64,000 nucleotides of DNA from Streptomyces sp. FIT100 (GTDB lineage: Bacteria > Actinomycetota > Actinomycetes > Streptomycetales > Streptomycetaceae), in NCBI RefSeq assembly GCF_024584805.1, contig NZ_CP075715.1, positions 5,138,526 to 5,202,525 on the forward strand, given 5' to 3'. Below, in pieces: positions 15,994 through 25,660 of this stretch (its first letter is position 1; each line of letters starts with the position of its first letter). The notes beneath the pieces were generated by a model. That model saw nothing but the letters and a program-made list of their open reading frames with translations, ran no database searches and was not told where the DNA came from. Made by a program: the position numbers and the translations under genes.

Positions 15994-16907
15994 TGGTAGA
16001 GCGTGCCCGTGTTGAGGACCGGCTGGGCCGCGCGGTCGCCGCACAACACCACCATCAGGTTCGACACCATCGCCGCCTTGCGTTCCTCGTCCAGCTCCAC
16101 GAGGCCCTGCTCCCCGATCCGGGCCAGCGCCGCCTCGACCATGCCGACCGCGCCGTCCACGATCTGCCGGCGCGCCGCGACCACGGCGCCGGCCTGCTGG
16201 CGCTGGAGCATCGCGGAGGCGATCTCCGGGGCGTAGGCGAGGTGGGTGAAGCGGGACTCGATGATGCGGACGCCCGCAGCGGCCACCCGCGCGTGGAGCT
16301 CGGCCGCCAGCTTCTCGGTGATCTCCTCCGCGTTCTCGCGCAGCGACAGCCCGTCCTCGTCGTGGGAGTCGTACGGGTACTCGATCGCGATGTGCCGCAC
16401 GGCGGCCTCGGTCTGGGTGGAGACGAACTCCACGAAGTCGTCCACCTCGAACGTCGCCTGCGCGGTGTCCTCGACCTTCCAGACCACGACCGCGGCGAGC
16501 TCGATCGGGTTGCCGTACGCGTCGTTGACCTTCAGGACCGCCGTCTCGTGGTTCCGCACCCGGGTGGAGATCTTCATGCGCGAGGTCAGCGGGTTCACCC
16601 AGCGCAGCCCGTCGGTGCGGATCGTGCCCCGGTAGCGCCCGAAGAGCTGGACCACGCGGGCCTCGCCCGGCGCCACCATGTTCAGCCCGCACATCGCGAA
16701 GACCGCGGTGATCGCGAGCACGATGCCGCCGATGATGAGCCCCGCCTTCGCGCCCGCCGACTCCGCTGTGGCGCCGGTCACGATCAGCAGCACTCCGGCC
16801 GCGACCCCGGCGAGGCCCAGCAGCAGCGCGAGGCCGCCGCCGATGCTGTGCGCCGCGAACTCCCTTACCTGCCCGTTGTCCTGTGGAGATGCACTGGTGT
16901 CGGACAT
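15990..16907 (-). CDS. SPFH/band 7 membrane protein
   Basis: 305 residues. Two N-terminal helices (GGGLALLLGLAGVAAGVLLI and AGLIIGGIVLAITAVFAMCG) are followed by an SPFH domain beginning VAPGEARVVQLFGRYRGT, with the characteristic NPLTSRMKISTRVRNHET and KVNDAYGNPIELAAVVVWKV. The C-terminal helix (EIASAMLQRQQAGAVVAAR) is the usual assembly region. Family members organise membrane microdomains or protect envelope complexes; no enzymatic activity is implied. It is followed by and coupled to the small RHH-like gene. Confidence 0.9.
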   Translation of the reverse strand: MSDTSASPQDNGQVREFAAHSIGGGLALLLGLAGVAAGVLLIVTGATAESAGAKAGLIIGGIVLAITAVFAMCGLNMVAPGEARVVQLFGRYRGTIRTDGLRWVNPLTSRMKISTRVRNHETAVLKVNDAYGNPIELAAVVVWKVEDTAQATFEVDDFVEFVSTQTEAAVRHIAIEYPYDSHDEDGLSLRENAEEITEKLAAELHARVAAAGVRIIESRFTHLAYAPEIASAMLQRQQAGAVVAARRQIVDGAVGMVEAALARIGEQGLVELDEERKAAMVSNLMVVLCGDRAAQPVLNTGTLYQ

Positions 16908-16933
16908 GGTGGTCCCCCGTTCCGTGAGCTAGC

Positions 16934-16950
16934 AATGTGATTACACATTA
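16934..16950 (-). promoter_or_regulatory. Palindrome over the SPFH operon promoter
   Basis: AATGTG-ATTA-CACATT (16934-16949) is an inverted repeat with 6-bp arms, resembling a CRP-type TGTG/CACA site. TAATGT on the minus strand (16950-16945) overlaps it and is a good -10 box for the SPFH gene, so binding here should block transcription. Confidence 0.5.
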
Positions 16951-17123
16951 TCGCAATTCGCAACCTTGTCCACTCCTCGTGAGTCGGTTCCCTAGAGGTG
17001 GGTGCTGATTCTCACGTCCGGAAAAGAGCTGATCGGTTGCCGTTTGTCCCGACGAACGGTGTTAGCTTTCTGAGCTGATCTGATCGACGACGAGCGATGT
17101 ACGAAGAGCGGAGCGACGGAGCG

Positions 17124-19421
17124 ATGGGCCGAGCGGAAGCGCGACGAGCCCGGCAGCGCGGTGCGCGCCGGGCGAACAAAGCGGGAGGCATACGGCGCTT
17201 CTTCACCTGGAAGAAGCTGCTGGGCTCGTTCTTCGTTCTGTGCCTGCTCGGCATGGGCGCGTTCGTCGTGGCGTATCTGCTCGTGCCGGTGCCCGAGGCC
17301 AACGCCCAGGCAGAGATGCAGAGCAACGTCTACAAGTACGAGGACGGCAAGATCCTCACCCGCACCGGCACGGTCAACCGGGAGATCGTCGGGCTGGAGA
17401 AGATCCCGAAGGACGTCCAGATGACGTTCGTCGCGGCCGAGAACAAGACCTTCTTCCAGGACGCCGGCGTCGACCTGAAGGGCACCGCCCGCGGTCTGCT
17501 CAACACCGTCACCGGCAAGGGCAAGCAGGGTGGTTCGACCATCACCCAGCAGTACGTCAAGAACTACTACCTGAACCAGGACCAGACGGTCAGCCGCAAG
17601 CTCAAGGAACTGGTCATCTCCCTCAAGGTGGACCGGGAGAAGAGCAAGAACGAGATCCTCGCCGGGTACATCAACACCAGCTACTACGGGCGCGGTGCCT
17701 ACGGCATCCAGGCCGCCGCCCAGGCGTACTACCGCAAGGACGCCAAGGACCTGACCGTCGCGGAGGGCGCCTACCTCGCCGCGCTGCTCCAGGCCCCGAG
17801 CCAGTACGACTGGGCGGTCGCGACCGACACCGGCAAGAAGCTCGTCACCGAGCGCTGGACCTACGTCCTGAACAACATGGTCGGCGAGAACTGGCTGGAC
17901 GCCTCCACCCGCGCCGGCCTCAAGTTCCCCGTCCCCAAGGCCCCGAAGGCCGCCCCCGGCATGGAGGGCCAGACGGGCTACCTCGTCGAGGCCGCCAACG
18001 CCGAACTGGAGCGCCAGGGCATCAGTGAGGACCGGATCAAGGCCGGCGGCTGGACCATCACGCTCAACATCGACGAGAAGCGGCAGAAGGAGCTGACCCG
18101 GGCCGTCGACGACCAGCTGGAGGCCAAGCTCGACCGCAAGAGCGACAAGCGCGACGCGACCGTGCAGGCCGGTGCCGTCTCCGTGGACCCGAAGACCGGT
18201 CATGTCGTCGCCCTGTACGGCGGTGTCGGCGCGACGGAACACTGGCTGTCCAACGCGACCCGCCGCGACTACCAGCCCGCTTCGACGTTCAAGCCCGTCG
18301 TGCTCGCCACCGCCCTGGACAACGGCTCGGAGACCCAGGACGGTGAGACGATCGGTCTCAACACGATCTACGACGGCACCAGCAAGCGCCCTGTCGAGGG
18401 AAGCGAGACCCCCTTCGACCCGGAGAACGAGGACGACCGGGACTACGGCCGGGTCACCGTCCAGAAGGCCACGAACAGCTCGATCAACTCGGTCTACGCC
18501 CAGATGATCGTGGACGTGGGCCCGCCCAAGGTGAAGCAGACCGCGCTCGACCTGGGGATGAAGGACGGCAAGGGCTGGCCCGCGGACCGGCCCGCGATGT
18601 CGCTCGGCACGATGGGCGCCTCGCCCTGGGACATGGCCGGTGTGTACGCCACCCTCGACAACCACGGCAAGAAGACGACGCCGACGATCGTCAAGTCCGC
18701 CGAGCACCGGGACGACAAGCCCGACATCCCCGACCCGATCGGCGACCAGGTCATCAGCCGCGAGGCCGCCGACACGGTGACCCAGGCGATGACGGGCGTC
18801 GTCGCGAACGGCTCCGGCCGCAATGCGCTCGGCGACTACCACGCGGCCGGCAAGACCGGTACGTCGGAGAACAACCGCTCGGCCTGGTTCGTGGGCTACA
18901 CCCCCGAACTCGTCACCGCGGTCAGCCTCTTCGGTGAGAAGGCGGACGGTTCCGGCCAGGTCACCCTGACCGACACCGTCAACCCCGGCCGCGCCAACGG
19001 CGGCGGCGTCCCCGCGCAGATCTGGAAGCAGTACACGACCGGCGCCCTCGACGGCGGCTCCGACACGAAGTTCGACCTGGAGCTCCTCGAACCGGTGCAG
19101 CAGCTGCCGACGCAGACCCCGACGCAGGAGCCGACCAGGACCGAGAAGCCGAAGGGCCCGGACGACAAGCCGACGAAGACCGACAAGCCGGACGACAAGC
19201 CGACGCGGACGCCGGACGGCACCCCGACCGGCCCCCCGCCGACTCGCCCCGGTGACTCCTCCGGCACCGACGAGGGCACCACGGACGGCAATACGACCGA
19301 CGGCAGTACGACGGACGGGAACACGACCGACGGCAGCACCACGGACGGGAACACAACCGACGGCAGCACCACGGAAGGCTCGACGGACGGCGCCACCGGC
19401 GAGCGTCCGGTGAAGCCGTAG
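17124..19421 (+). CDS. Class A penicillin-binding protein (transglycosylase/transpeptidase)
   Basis: 765 residues from ATG 17124; an in-frame ATG at 17097 adds nine residues and cannot be excluded. Basic cytoplasmic start, one membrane helix (about 33-55), then the GT51 glycosyltransferase with catalytic Glu106 (AAENKTFF), GGSTITQQYVKN and RKLKELVISLKVDR. The transpeptidase has STFK (Ser387), SxN (Ser453-Asn455) and KTGT (577-580). The last 100 residues are Pro/Thr/Asp-rich with repeated TTDGNTTDGS units, a flexible extracellular tail. It polymerises and crosslinks peptidoglycan outside the membrane. Confidence 0.95.
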   Translation: MGRAEARRARQRGARRANKAGGIRRFFTWKKLLGSFFVLCLLGMGAFVVAYLLVPVPEANAQAEMQSNVYKYEDGKILTRTGTVNREIVGLEKIPKDVQMTFVAAENKTFFQDAGVDLKGTARGLLNTVTGKGKQGGSTITQQYVKNYYLNQDQTVSRKLKELVISLKVDREKSKNEILAGYINTSYYGRGAYGIQAAAQAYYRKDAKDLTVAEGAYLAALLQAPSQYDWAVATDTGKKLVTERWTYVLNNMVGENWLDASTRAGLKFPVPKAPKAAPGMEGQTGYLVEAANAELERQGISEDRIKAGGWTITLNIDEKRQKELTRAVDDQLEAKLDRKSDKRDATVQAGAVSVDPKTGHVVALYGGVGATEHWLSNATRRDYQPASTFKPVVLATALDNGSETQDGETIGLNTIYDGTSKRPVEGSETPFDPENEDDRDYGRVTVQKATNSSINSVYAQMIVDVGPPKVKQTALDLGMKDGKGWPADRPAMSLGTMGASPWDMAGVYATLDNHGKKTTPTIVKSAEHRDDKPDIPDPIGDQVISREAADTVTQAMTGVVANGSGRNALGDYHAAGKTGTSENNRSAWFVGYTPELVTAVSLFGEKADGSGQVTLTDTVNPGRANGGGVPAQIWKQYTTGALDGGSDTKFDLELLEPVQQLPTQTPTQEPTRTEKPKGPDDKPTKTDKPDDKPTRTPDGTPTGPPPTRPGDSSGTDEGTTDGNTTDGSTTDGNTTDGSTTDGNTTDGSTTEGSTDGATGERPVKP

Positions 19422-19447
19422 GGGGGCCGGTGGCGACCCGACAGGCG

Positions 19448-19483
19448 GAGAGGGGCCCGGCGCATCGGCGCCGGGCCCCTCTC
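19448..19483. terminator. Bidirectional terminator between PBP and catalase genes
   Basis: Perfect 16-bp stem GAGAGGGGCCCGGCGC (19448-19463) with 19468-19483 and loop ATCG, centred between convergent stops. Confidence 0.9.
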
Positions 19484-19494
19484 GCGCGTCCGGT

Positions 19495-20958
19495 TCAGCC
19501 TCCGTTGACCTCCTTGGAGATCCGGTCGCCGATCTCCTTGTCGATGTTGCGCCAGTACTGCACCGCGCGGTCCAGCACCGGCCTGCTGACTCCCTGCTTG
19601 AGGTGACCGCTGACGTTGGACACCAGCCGGTCGCGGGCCGCGTCGTCCAGGACCTTGCGGACCATCGTGCCCGGCTGGCCCCAGTCGTCGTCCTCGCTGT
19701 GCAGCTCGTACGCCTCGCGGACCATCTCGCCGGCCGCGGCCCAGCCCGCGGGATCGCCGAAGCGCCCGAAGTCGGCGGCCGGACCGCCGTAGGAGTTCGG
19801 TGCGTACGGCATCGACGCGTTCGACGGCGTGTACCGCATGGGGCCGTCCTTGGCGTACGAGTTCACCGCCGCGTGCGGCCGGTTGGGCGGCAGCTGCGTG
19901 TAGTTGGGCCCGATCCGGTAGCGGTGGGTGTCCGGGTACGAGAAGAGGCGGCCGAGCAGCATCTTGTCCGGTGACGGGCCGACGCCCGGCACCATGTTCG
20001 ACGGCTCGAAGGCGGCCTGCTCGATATGGATGAAGTAGTCCTCCGGATTCCGGTCCAGCACCATCCGTCCGACGTCGATCAGCGGGTAGTCGCCGTGCGG
20101 CCACACCTTGGTCAGGTCGAACGGGTTGAACCGGTAGTCCGCCGCGTCCTCGAACGGCATGATCTGGACCTTCAGGGTCCACGACGGTGCGTTCCCGGAC
20201 TCGATCGCTTCGTACAGGTCACGCCGGTGCTTGTCCGCGTCGGAACCGGCCAGCTCGTCGGCCTCGGCCTGGGTGAGGAAGTCGATGCCCTGGTCGGTCT
20301 TGAAGTGGTACTTCACCCAGAACCGCTCGCCCGCGCCGTTGATCCACATGTACGTGTGCGAGCCGTAGCCGTTCATGTGCCGGTACGTCTTCGGGATGCC
20401 CCGGTCGCCCATCAGCCAGGTGACCTGGTGTGCGGACTCGGGGGACAGAGTCCAGAAGTCCCACTGCATGTCGTTGCTGCGCAGCCCGGTGGCCGGGTGG
20501 CGCTTCTGCGACCGGATGAAGTCCTGGAACTTGATCGTGTCCCGGACGAAGAAGACCGGCGTGTTGTTGCCCACCAGATCGTAGTTGCCGTGCTCGGTGT
20601 AGAACTTGAGCGCGAATCCGCGGGGGTCCCGCCAGGTGTCCGGGGAGCCCTGCTCACCCGCGACCGTCGAGAAGCGGGCCAGCATCTCGGTGCGTTTGCC
20701 CCGCTGGAAGAGGTCGGCCTTGGTGAACTGGCCGACGTCGTTGGTGACTTCGAAGAAGCCGTATGCACCCGAACCCTTCGCGTGCACCACCCGCTCGGGG
20801 ACCCGTTCCCGGTTGAACTGGGCCATCTTCTCGATCAGGTAGTGGTCCTGGAGCAGGATCGGGCCGTCCGACCCCACGGTGAGCGAGTGCTCGTCGCTCT
20901 CCACGGGGATCCCGGCGTTGTTCGTCGTGTACGGGGCCTTCGGGGGTGACTCGGTCAC
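19495..20958 (-). CDS. katA: Monofunctional haem catalase
   Basis: 487 residues from the GTG at 20958, preceded by GGGAGGA; an ATG six codons further up lacks a ribosome site. Distal His59 is in VVHAKGSGAYG, the distal Asn in LVGNNTPVFFVRD (about 132), and the haem-ligating Tyr in RLFSYPDTHRYRIG (about 340). The length fits small-subunit clade 3 catalases. It converts hydrogen peroxide to water and oxygen. No Fur-type catR gene is adjacent, unlike the catA locus I know from other streptomycetes, so regulation may differ. The gene symbol is by family. Confidence 0.95.
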   Translation of the reverse strand: MTESPPKAPYTTNNAGIPVESDEHSLTVGSDGPILLQDHYLIEKMAQFNRERVPERVVHAKGSGAYGFFEVTNDVGQFTKADLFQRGKRTEMLARFSTVAGEQGSPDTWRDPRGFALKFYTEHGNYDLVGNNTPVFFVRDTIKFQDFIRSQKRHPATGLRSNDMQWDFWTLSPESAHQVTWLMGDRGIPKTYRHMNGYGSHTYMWINGAGERFWVKYHFKTDQGIDFLTQAEADELAGSDADKHRRDLYEAIESGNAPSWTLKVQIMPFEDAADYRFNPFDLTKVWPHGDYPLIDVGRMVLDRNPEDYFIHIEQAAFEPSNMVPGVGPSPDKMLLGRLFSYPDTHRYRIGPNYTQLPPNRPHAAVNSYAKDGPMRYTPSNASMPYAPNSYGGPAADFGRFGDPAGWAAAGEMVREAYELHSEDDDWGQPGTMVRKVLDDAARDRLVSNVSGHLKQGVSRPVLDRAVQYWRNIDKEIGDRISKEVNGG

Positions 20959-21074
20959 GAGCGTCCTCCCATCCATCGAAGGGAATGTGGTCGCATCGGC
21001 CGTGTGCCCCAGTCAACTCCTCACATGCGAAGTCGGCAACTTTTGGACCCGGTCCAGTTTTGGCCCCGTTCGGG

Positions 21075-23033
21075 TTACGTGTGGGTGGGCAGCTCGAACC
21101 AGACCACCTTGCCGGTCGACAGCCGGGTCGCGCCCCACCGTCTGGCCAGCCGGTTCACCAGGAACAGGCCGCGTCCGCCCTCGTCGGTGTCGCGCGCCCG
21201 GCGCTGCCGCGGCAGTTGCGGAGAGTCGTCGCCGACCTCGCAGCGCAGCACGTCGGTGCGCAGCAGCCGCAGCGTCACCGGCCGCTCCGCGTACCGCACG
21301 GCGTTGGTGACCACCTCGCTGATCAGCAGCTCCACCGAATCGGACAGCTCCTCCAGGTCCCAGCGGGCCAGCGCCCGGCGGGCGAGCCGGCGGGCCCGGC
21401 CCGGGGCCTGCTCCTCCGGCTCCAGGAACCAGTACGCGACATCACTCGGCGCGATCCCGTCGAAACGGGCCGCGAGCAGGGCGATGTCGTCGTCCCGGTC
21501 GCCCGGACCGAGCATGTCCAGGACGTCGTCGCAGAGCGCCTCCAGCGGCGGCGAATGGTCGGGACCGGTGAGCTGCGCGGTCGCGGCGAGCCGCTCCCGC
21601 AGCTGCTCGATCCCGGTCCACACGTCCCGCAGCCGGGACTCGACCAGACCGTCGGTGTAGAGGAGCAGCGTCGCCCCGGCGGGCGCGTCCAGCTCGACGG
21701 CCTCGAAGTCGACGCCGCCGACGCCGATCGGCGCGCCCGGCGGCACCCGCAGCACCTCGGCGCGGCCGCCGAGATGCAGGAGTATCGGTGGGGGATGGCC
21801 GGCGTTGGCGATCGTGATCCGGTGCGAGACCGGGTCGTACACGGCGTACATGCAGGTCGCCATGCGGTCCGTGCCCAGCCGCTGCGCCTGCTCGTCCAGG
21901 TGGTGCAGCACCTCCTGCGGCGGCAGGTCCAGACCCGCGAGGGTCTGCGCGGTCGTCCGCAGCTGGCCCATGATCGCGGCCGAGGTCATCGAGTGGCCCA
22001 TGACGTCGCCGACGACCAGCGCGACCCGGCTGCCGGGCAGCGGGATCGCGTCGTACCAGTCGCCGCCGACGCGGGCGGTCTCCGCGGCCGGGAGATAGCG
22101 CGAGGCGAGCCGCACACCGGTCGGCTGCGGCAGGCCCTCGGGGAGCATCGTGCGCTGGAGCTCGTCCGCGATGTACGCCTCGCGGCCGTACAGCACCGCC
22201 TTGTCGATACCGAGCGCCGTATGGGTCGCCAGCTGGGCGGCCACCAGCAGATCGTTCGGCTCGAAGGCCGGCCGGTCCGGGCGGCGCAGGAAGATCGCGG
22301 CACCGATGACACGCCGGCGGCCCCGCAGCGGGGCGAGGATCGCCCGGTGCCCGGTCGGTACGGTCTTGCCGTCGCCGAGCAGCTCAGGCAGGGCGGCCCG
22401 GGCGGCGGCCGAGTCGCCGAAGACCGGCCGCACCCCGCGCAGCACCTCGGCGAGCGCGCTGCCCGCCTGCACCTCGCACAGCTCCGCGGCCGGCATGTCG
22501 ACCTGCGCGCTGAGCACCGGCATCTGCGCGGAGGTCAGCAGCGCGCCGTCGGTGTCCTCGTCGGTTAAACGCAGCCGGTCCGTGCGGCGCAGCCGCAGCA
22601 CGAACGGCGCGACCGGCCGCTCGTCGCCGACCGGGAGCGGATCGCGCAGATAGACGAGGATCGCGTCCGAGAACGTCGGCACGGTGGCCCGGCACAGCCC
22701 GAGCACGATCTCGTCCAGGTCGATCCCGCGCGCGATACGTCTGGTCGCGGCCCCCACGAAGCGGAGCCGGTCGCCCTCGCGGCGTGCGACCCCCGAGGGG
22801 TCCTGCGGCGCACCCGCGGGCGCCGCACCCGCTGCCGCCGCGACCGGCGGCGAGGCCGGCGCGGCGGGCACGGGCGGTGCCGGGGGCACGGGCGGTGCGG
22901 GCGGCTGGGCAGGCACGCCGCCCGCCGCCGACTTGGGGGCGTGCGCAGCCGCCTCCTGCCGTGGCCGGGTGCGCTCCTGCGGCCGGGCAGCGAGCGGCTG
23001 CCGGCCTTCGTGGGAGGTGGGATGCTCCGTCAC
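21075..23033 (-). CDS. GAF/SpoIIE-type serine phosphatase with C-terminal ATPase domain; contains a TTA codon
   Basis: 652 residues from GTG 23033 (VTEHPTSHEG), a tentative start; the frame stays open to another GTG at 23258. A Pro/Ala-rich N-terminus (to about 75) precedes a GAF-like domain, then the PP2C/SpoIIE core with VGGDWYDAIPL, VGDVMGHSMTSA, NAGHPPPIL and LLYTDGLVE, and a C-terminal HATPase_c domain (ELLISEVVTNAVRYAE, DEGGRGLFLV). Such proteins set partner-switching of anti-sigma antagonists. Codon 156 (22566-22568) is TTA, read only by the bldA tRNA in Streptomyces. I noticed no other TTA codon in any gene here. Confidence 0.88.
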   Translation of the reverse strand: MTEHPTSHEGRQPLAARPQERTRPRQEAAAHAPKSAAGGVPAQPPAPPVPPAPPVPAAPASPPVAAAAGAAPAGAPQDPSGVARREGDRLRFVGAATRRIARGIDLDEIVLGLCRATVPTFSDAILVYLRDPLPVGDERPVAPFVLRLRRTDRLRLTDEDTDGALLTSAQMPVLSAQVDMPAAELCEVQAGSALAEVLRGVRPVFGDSAAARAALPELLGDGKTVPTGHRAILAPLRGRRRVIGAAIFLRRPDRPAFEPNDLLVAAQLATHTALGIDKAVLYGREAYIADELQRTMLPEGLPQPTGVRLASRYLPAAETARVGGDWYDAIPLPGSRVALVVGDVMGHSMTSAAIMGQLRTTAQTLAGLDLPPQEVLHHLDEQAQRLGTDRMATCMYAVYDPVSHRITIANAGHPPPILLHLGGRAEVLRVPPGAPIGVGGVDFEAVELDAPAGATLLLYTDGLVESRLRDVWTGIEQLRERLAATAQLTGPDHSPPLEALCDDVLDMLGPGDRDDDIALLAARFDGIAPSDVAYWFLEPEEQAPGRARRLARRALARWDLEELSDSVELLISEVVTNAVRYAERPVTLRLLRTDVLRCEVGDDSPQLPRQRRARDTDEGGRGLFLVNRLARRWGATRLSTGKVVWFELPTHT

Positions 23034-23524
23034 GCGTGGGGTTCCGTCCGTCCGGGCCGGTGGTGCGAGGCGAGGGCCTGTCCTGCCGATCCTGCCGATC
23101 CTGCCGGTCCTGGCATGACCGGCATGCTCGGTCCGACCGGGCGGGCAGGTCTCAGGGTCCGCCCAGCCGGTCTCGCCGGCCTGGTCGGCCGGACGGGCCC
23201 GGGTGCCGCTGTGCGCGTCCTGGGGCGGTGACGATCGCGGCCGCGCATCCGCACGCACCGCGGCTCCCGGGGCCCGCGGACGGTGGTTCCGCCAGTGGTC
23301 CGGGACGGCGCCGCTCCTGGACGGTCGATAGAGCCCATACCCAATCCGGGCATGGCATCGACAAGTTGAGGGAGATCCGGGCGCACATCGAGCACGGTTT
23401 GCTCCCCCTCGTGATGACTTGCGGTCAGTTTCGGTACGGCGCCGGGTCGTTGAAACGACTCGACCTTGCGGAGGACGATCCTACGTTTGAACCCGGGGGG
23501 CGCATCAAGGGTCTCACGGCGTCG
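23034..23524. other. Spacer between phosphatase and DUF402 genes
   Basis: About 490 bases, perhaps partly coding if the phosphatase starts upstream at 23258. Contains three 9-bp units of CCTGCCGAT near 23082-23108 and several GGCCGG-rich repeats. Near 23450-23490 an AT-richer patch has, on the minus strand, TAGGAT as a possible -10 box for the phosphatase gene. GGTCGTT-GAA-ACGAC near 23446 can form a small hairpin. No gene recognised. Confidence 0.35.
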
Positions 23525-24199
23525 TCATGCGGAGGTGCGCACCGGGGTGCGGTCCCAGTCGGCGGGCAGCTCAGGGACCGGCCAGCGCGGATCGGGCCGC
23601 CAGTCCTCCCAGCCGTCCGAGAACGGCGCCCCCCAGGCACGGATCACCCGCACGGCCGACTCCCCGGCCTCCCGCACCCGACGCGCCTGCCCCGCGTCCA
23701 TCAGCCCGGCGCGCTGCGCCTCGGCGAACTCGTCCTCGTCCAGCCACCGCCAGTTGCGGTCCGGGCCCACCGCGATGTCGAGGAAGTGGTCCTGCGAATC
23801 GACCCCGCCGGACCAGCGGGCGCGCGGCTCCTCAAGGTTCACGTACCAGTTCTTGAACCGCCAGCCCGGCTCCCAGAACAGCCACACCGACCACGGCTCG
23901 GCGGGCCTGGCCAGCTTCAGCACGCCCGTGCCGAACCAGCGTGCGCGCACGGTGGTCCGCGGCGCGGTGTAGCGCGTGGCGAGCGGCTCCTGCTGCACCG
24001 GCGTGCCGTCGGCCAGCACCGGCTTCACGCACTCGGTGCCCGGCGCCATCCAGACGGCCAGAAGTTCGGCACTGTCCTCGACGACGGTCACGGGCCGGCA
24101 GATGTGCACATCGCCCGAGGCGTTGCCGCGGTAGCGCCAGAGGATGTGATCCCCCGGCGCCCAGCGCCGTGATTGCGGGACAGCCGCCGATCCTGTCAT
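23525..24199 (-). CDS. DUF402 domain protein
   Basis: 224 residues with a single DUF402 barrel. Conserved features are WEPGWRFKNWYVNLEEP and SQDHFLDIAVGPD, whose Asp/Glu residues bind metal in characterised relatives (FomD, nucleoside di/triphosphate phosphatases). A phosphohydrolase acting on nucleotide-like phosphates is therefore plausible, but the actual substrate is unknown. The C-terminal tail ends in a Trp/Pro-rich segment. It lies 45 bases upstream of the fumC stop on the same strand, so it follows fumC transcription in direction but has its own ATG. Confidence 0.82.
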   Translation of the reverse strand: MTGSAAVPQSRRWAPGDHILWRYRGNASGDVHICRPVTVVEDSAELLAVWMAPGTECVKPVLADGTPVQQEPLATRYTAPRTTVRARWFGTGVLKLARPAEPWSVWLFWEPGWRFKNWYVNLEEPRARWSGGVDSQDHFLDIAVGPDRNWRWLDEDEFAEAQRAGLMDAGQARRVREAGESAVRVIRAWGAPFSDGWEDWRPDPRWPVPELPADWDRTPVRTSA

Positions 24200-24244
24200 G
24201 AGCAGATCTTAGAGGCGCTCCCGGGCGGGGCGCTGCGGCGCAGG

Positions 24245-25660
24245 TCACGGACGGGTCATACGCAGCACGTCCAGCGCTTCGTCGAGCTGCTCCAGGGTCA
24301 GGTCCCCGCGCTCCACATAGCCCGACTCCAGCACCACCTCGCGGATCGTCCTGCGCTCCGCGAGCGACTTCTTGGCGACCTTGGCCGCCTCCTCGTACCC
24401 GATGTACTTGTTCAGCGGGGTGACGACCGACGGTGAGGACTCGGCGTACTCGCGGGCCCGTTCCGCGTCGGCGGTGATGCCGTCGACCGTGCGGTCCGCG
24501 AGCAGCCGGGACGCGGCCGCGAGCAGGCGTACGGACTCCAGCAGGTTCCGGGCCATGACGGGCAGCATCACGTTCAGCTCGAAGTTGCCGGCGGCTCCGG
24601 CCACGGCGACCGTCGTGTCGTTGCCGGTCACCTGCGCCGCCACCATCAGCACCGCCTCGGGGACGACCGGGTTGACCTTCCCGGGCATGATCGAGGAGCC
24701 GGGCTGGAGGTCGGGCAGGCTGATCTCGGCGAGGCCGGTGCGCGGACCGCTCGCCATCCAGCGCAGATCGTTCGCGATCTTGGTGAGGGAGACCGCGATC
24801 GTGCGGAGCTGGCCCGACGTCTCCACGAGGCCGTCACGCGCGCCCTGCGCCTCGAAGTGGTCGCGCGCCTCGGTGAGCGGCAGCCCCGTGGTCCCCGCGA
24901 CCTCGGCGATGACGGCGGCGGAGAAGCCGGGCGGGGTGTTGATGCCGGTGCCGACGGCGGTGCCGCCGAGGGGCAGTTCGGCCAGCCGGGGCAGGGACGC
25001 CCGGACCCGCTCGATCCCGTACCGGACCTGCGCGGCGTACCCCCCGAACTCCTGGCCCAGGGTGACGGGCGTCGCGTCCATCAGGTGCGTACGCCCCGAC
25101 TTGACGACGCCCGCGAACTCGGCCTCCTTGCGCTGCAGCGCGGCGGCCAGATGCTCAAGGGACGGGATCAGGTCCCTGGTCACGGCGGCGGTCGCGGCGA
25201 TGTGGATCGACGAGGGGAAGACGTCGTTGGACGACTGCGAGGCGTTGACGTGGTCGTTGGGGTGGACGGGGCGGCCGAGCCGCTCGCTCGCCAGCGTCGC
25301 CAGGACCTCGTTCGCGTTCATGTTGGAGGACGTGCCGGAGCCGGTCTGGAAGACGTCGACCGGGAAGTGCTCGTCCCAGCGGCCGTCGGCGACCTCGGCC
25401 GCCGCCTCCTGGATCGCCGTCGCGACGTCCTCGTCGAGCACCCCCAGCTCCGCGTTGACCTTGGCGGCGGCCGCCTTGATCCGGGCGAGGGCCTCGATAT
25501 GGGCGCGTTCCAGCCGTGTGCCCGAGATGGGGAAGTTCTCCACGGCCCGCTGGGTCTGGGCGCGCCATTTGGCGTGTGCCGGCACCCTCACCTCGCCCAT
25601 GGAGTCGTGCTCGACCCGGTAATCCCGCTGGTCGCCCGCGTTGTCGTGCGTATCGGACAT
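24245..25660 (-). CDS. fumC: Fumarate hydratase class II
   Basis: 471 residues, normal FumC length. The superfamily signature GSSIMPGKVNP is intact, as are TGSGTSSNMNANEV and HVNASQSSNDVFPSS, which form the tetrameric active site. It interconverts fumarate and malate in the TCA cycle and needs no iron, so it should work under oxidative stress when the class I enzyme, encoded 2 kb away, is damaged. ATG 25660 has an AGGAGGTT-type site upstream. It diverges from the SGNH hydrolase gene. Confidence 0.96.
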   Translation of the reverse strand: MSDTHDNAGDQRDYRVEHDSMGEVRVPAHAKWRAQTQRAVENFPISGTRLERAHIEALARIKAAAAKVNAELGVLDEDVATAIQEAAAEVADGRWDEHFPVDVFQTGSGTSSNMNANEVLATLASERLGRPVHPNDHVNASQSSNDVFPSSIHIAATAAVTRDLIPSLEHLAAALQRKEAEFAGVVKSGRTHLMDATPVTLGQEFGGYAAQVRYGIERVRASLPRLAELPLGGTAVGTGINTPPGFSAAVIAEVAGTTGLPLTEARDHFEAQGARDGLVETSGQLRTIAVSLTKIANDLRWMASGPRTGLAEISLPDLQPGSSIMPGKVNPVVPEAVLMVAAQVTGNDTTVAVAGAAGNFELNVMLPVMARNLLESVRLLAAASRLLADRTVDGITADAERAREYAESSPSVVTPLNKYIGYEEAAKVAKKSLAERRTIREVVLESGYVERGDLTLEQLDEALDVLRMTRP

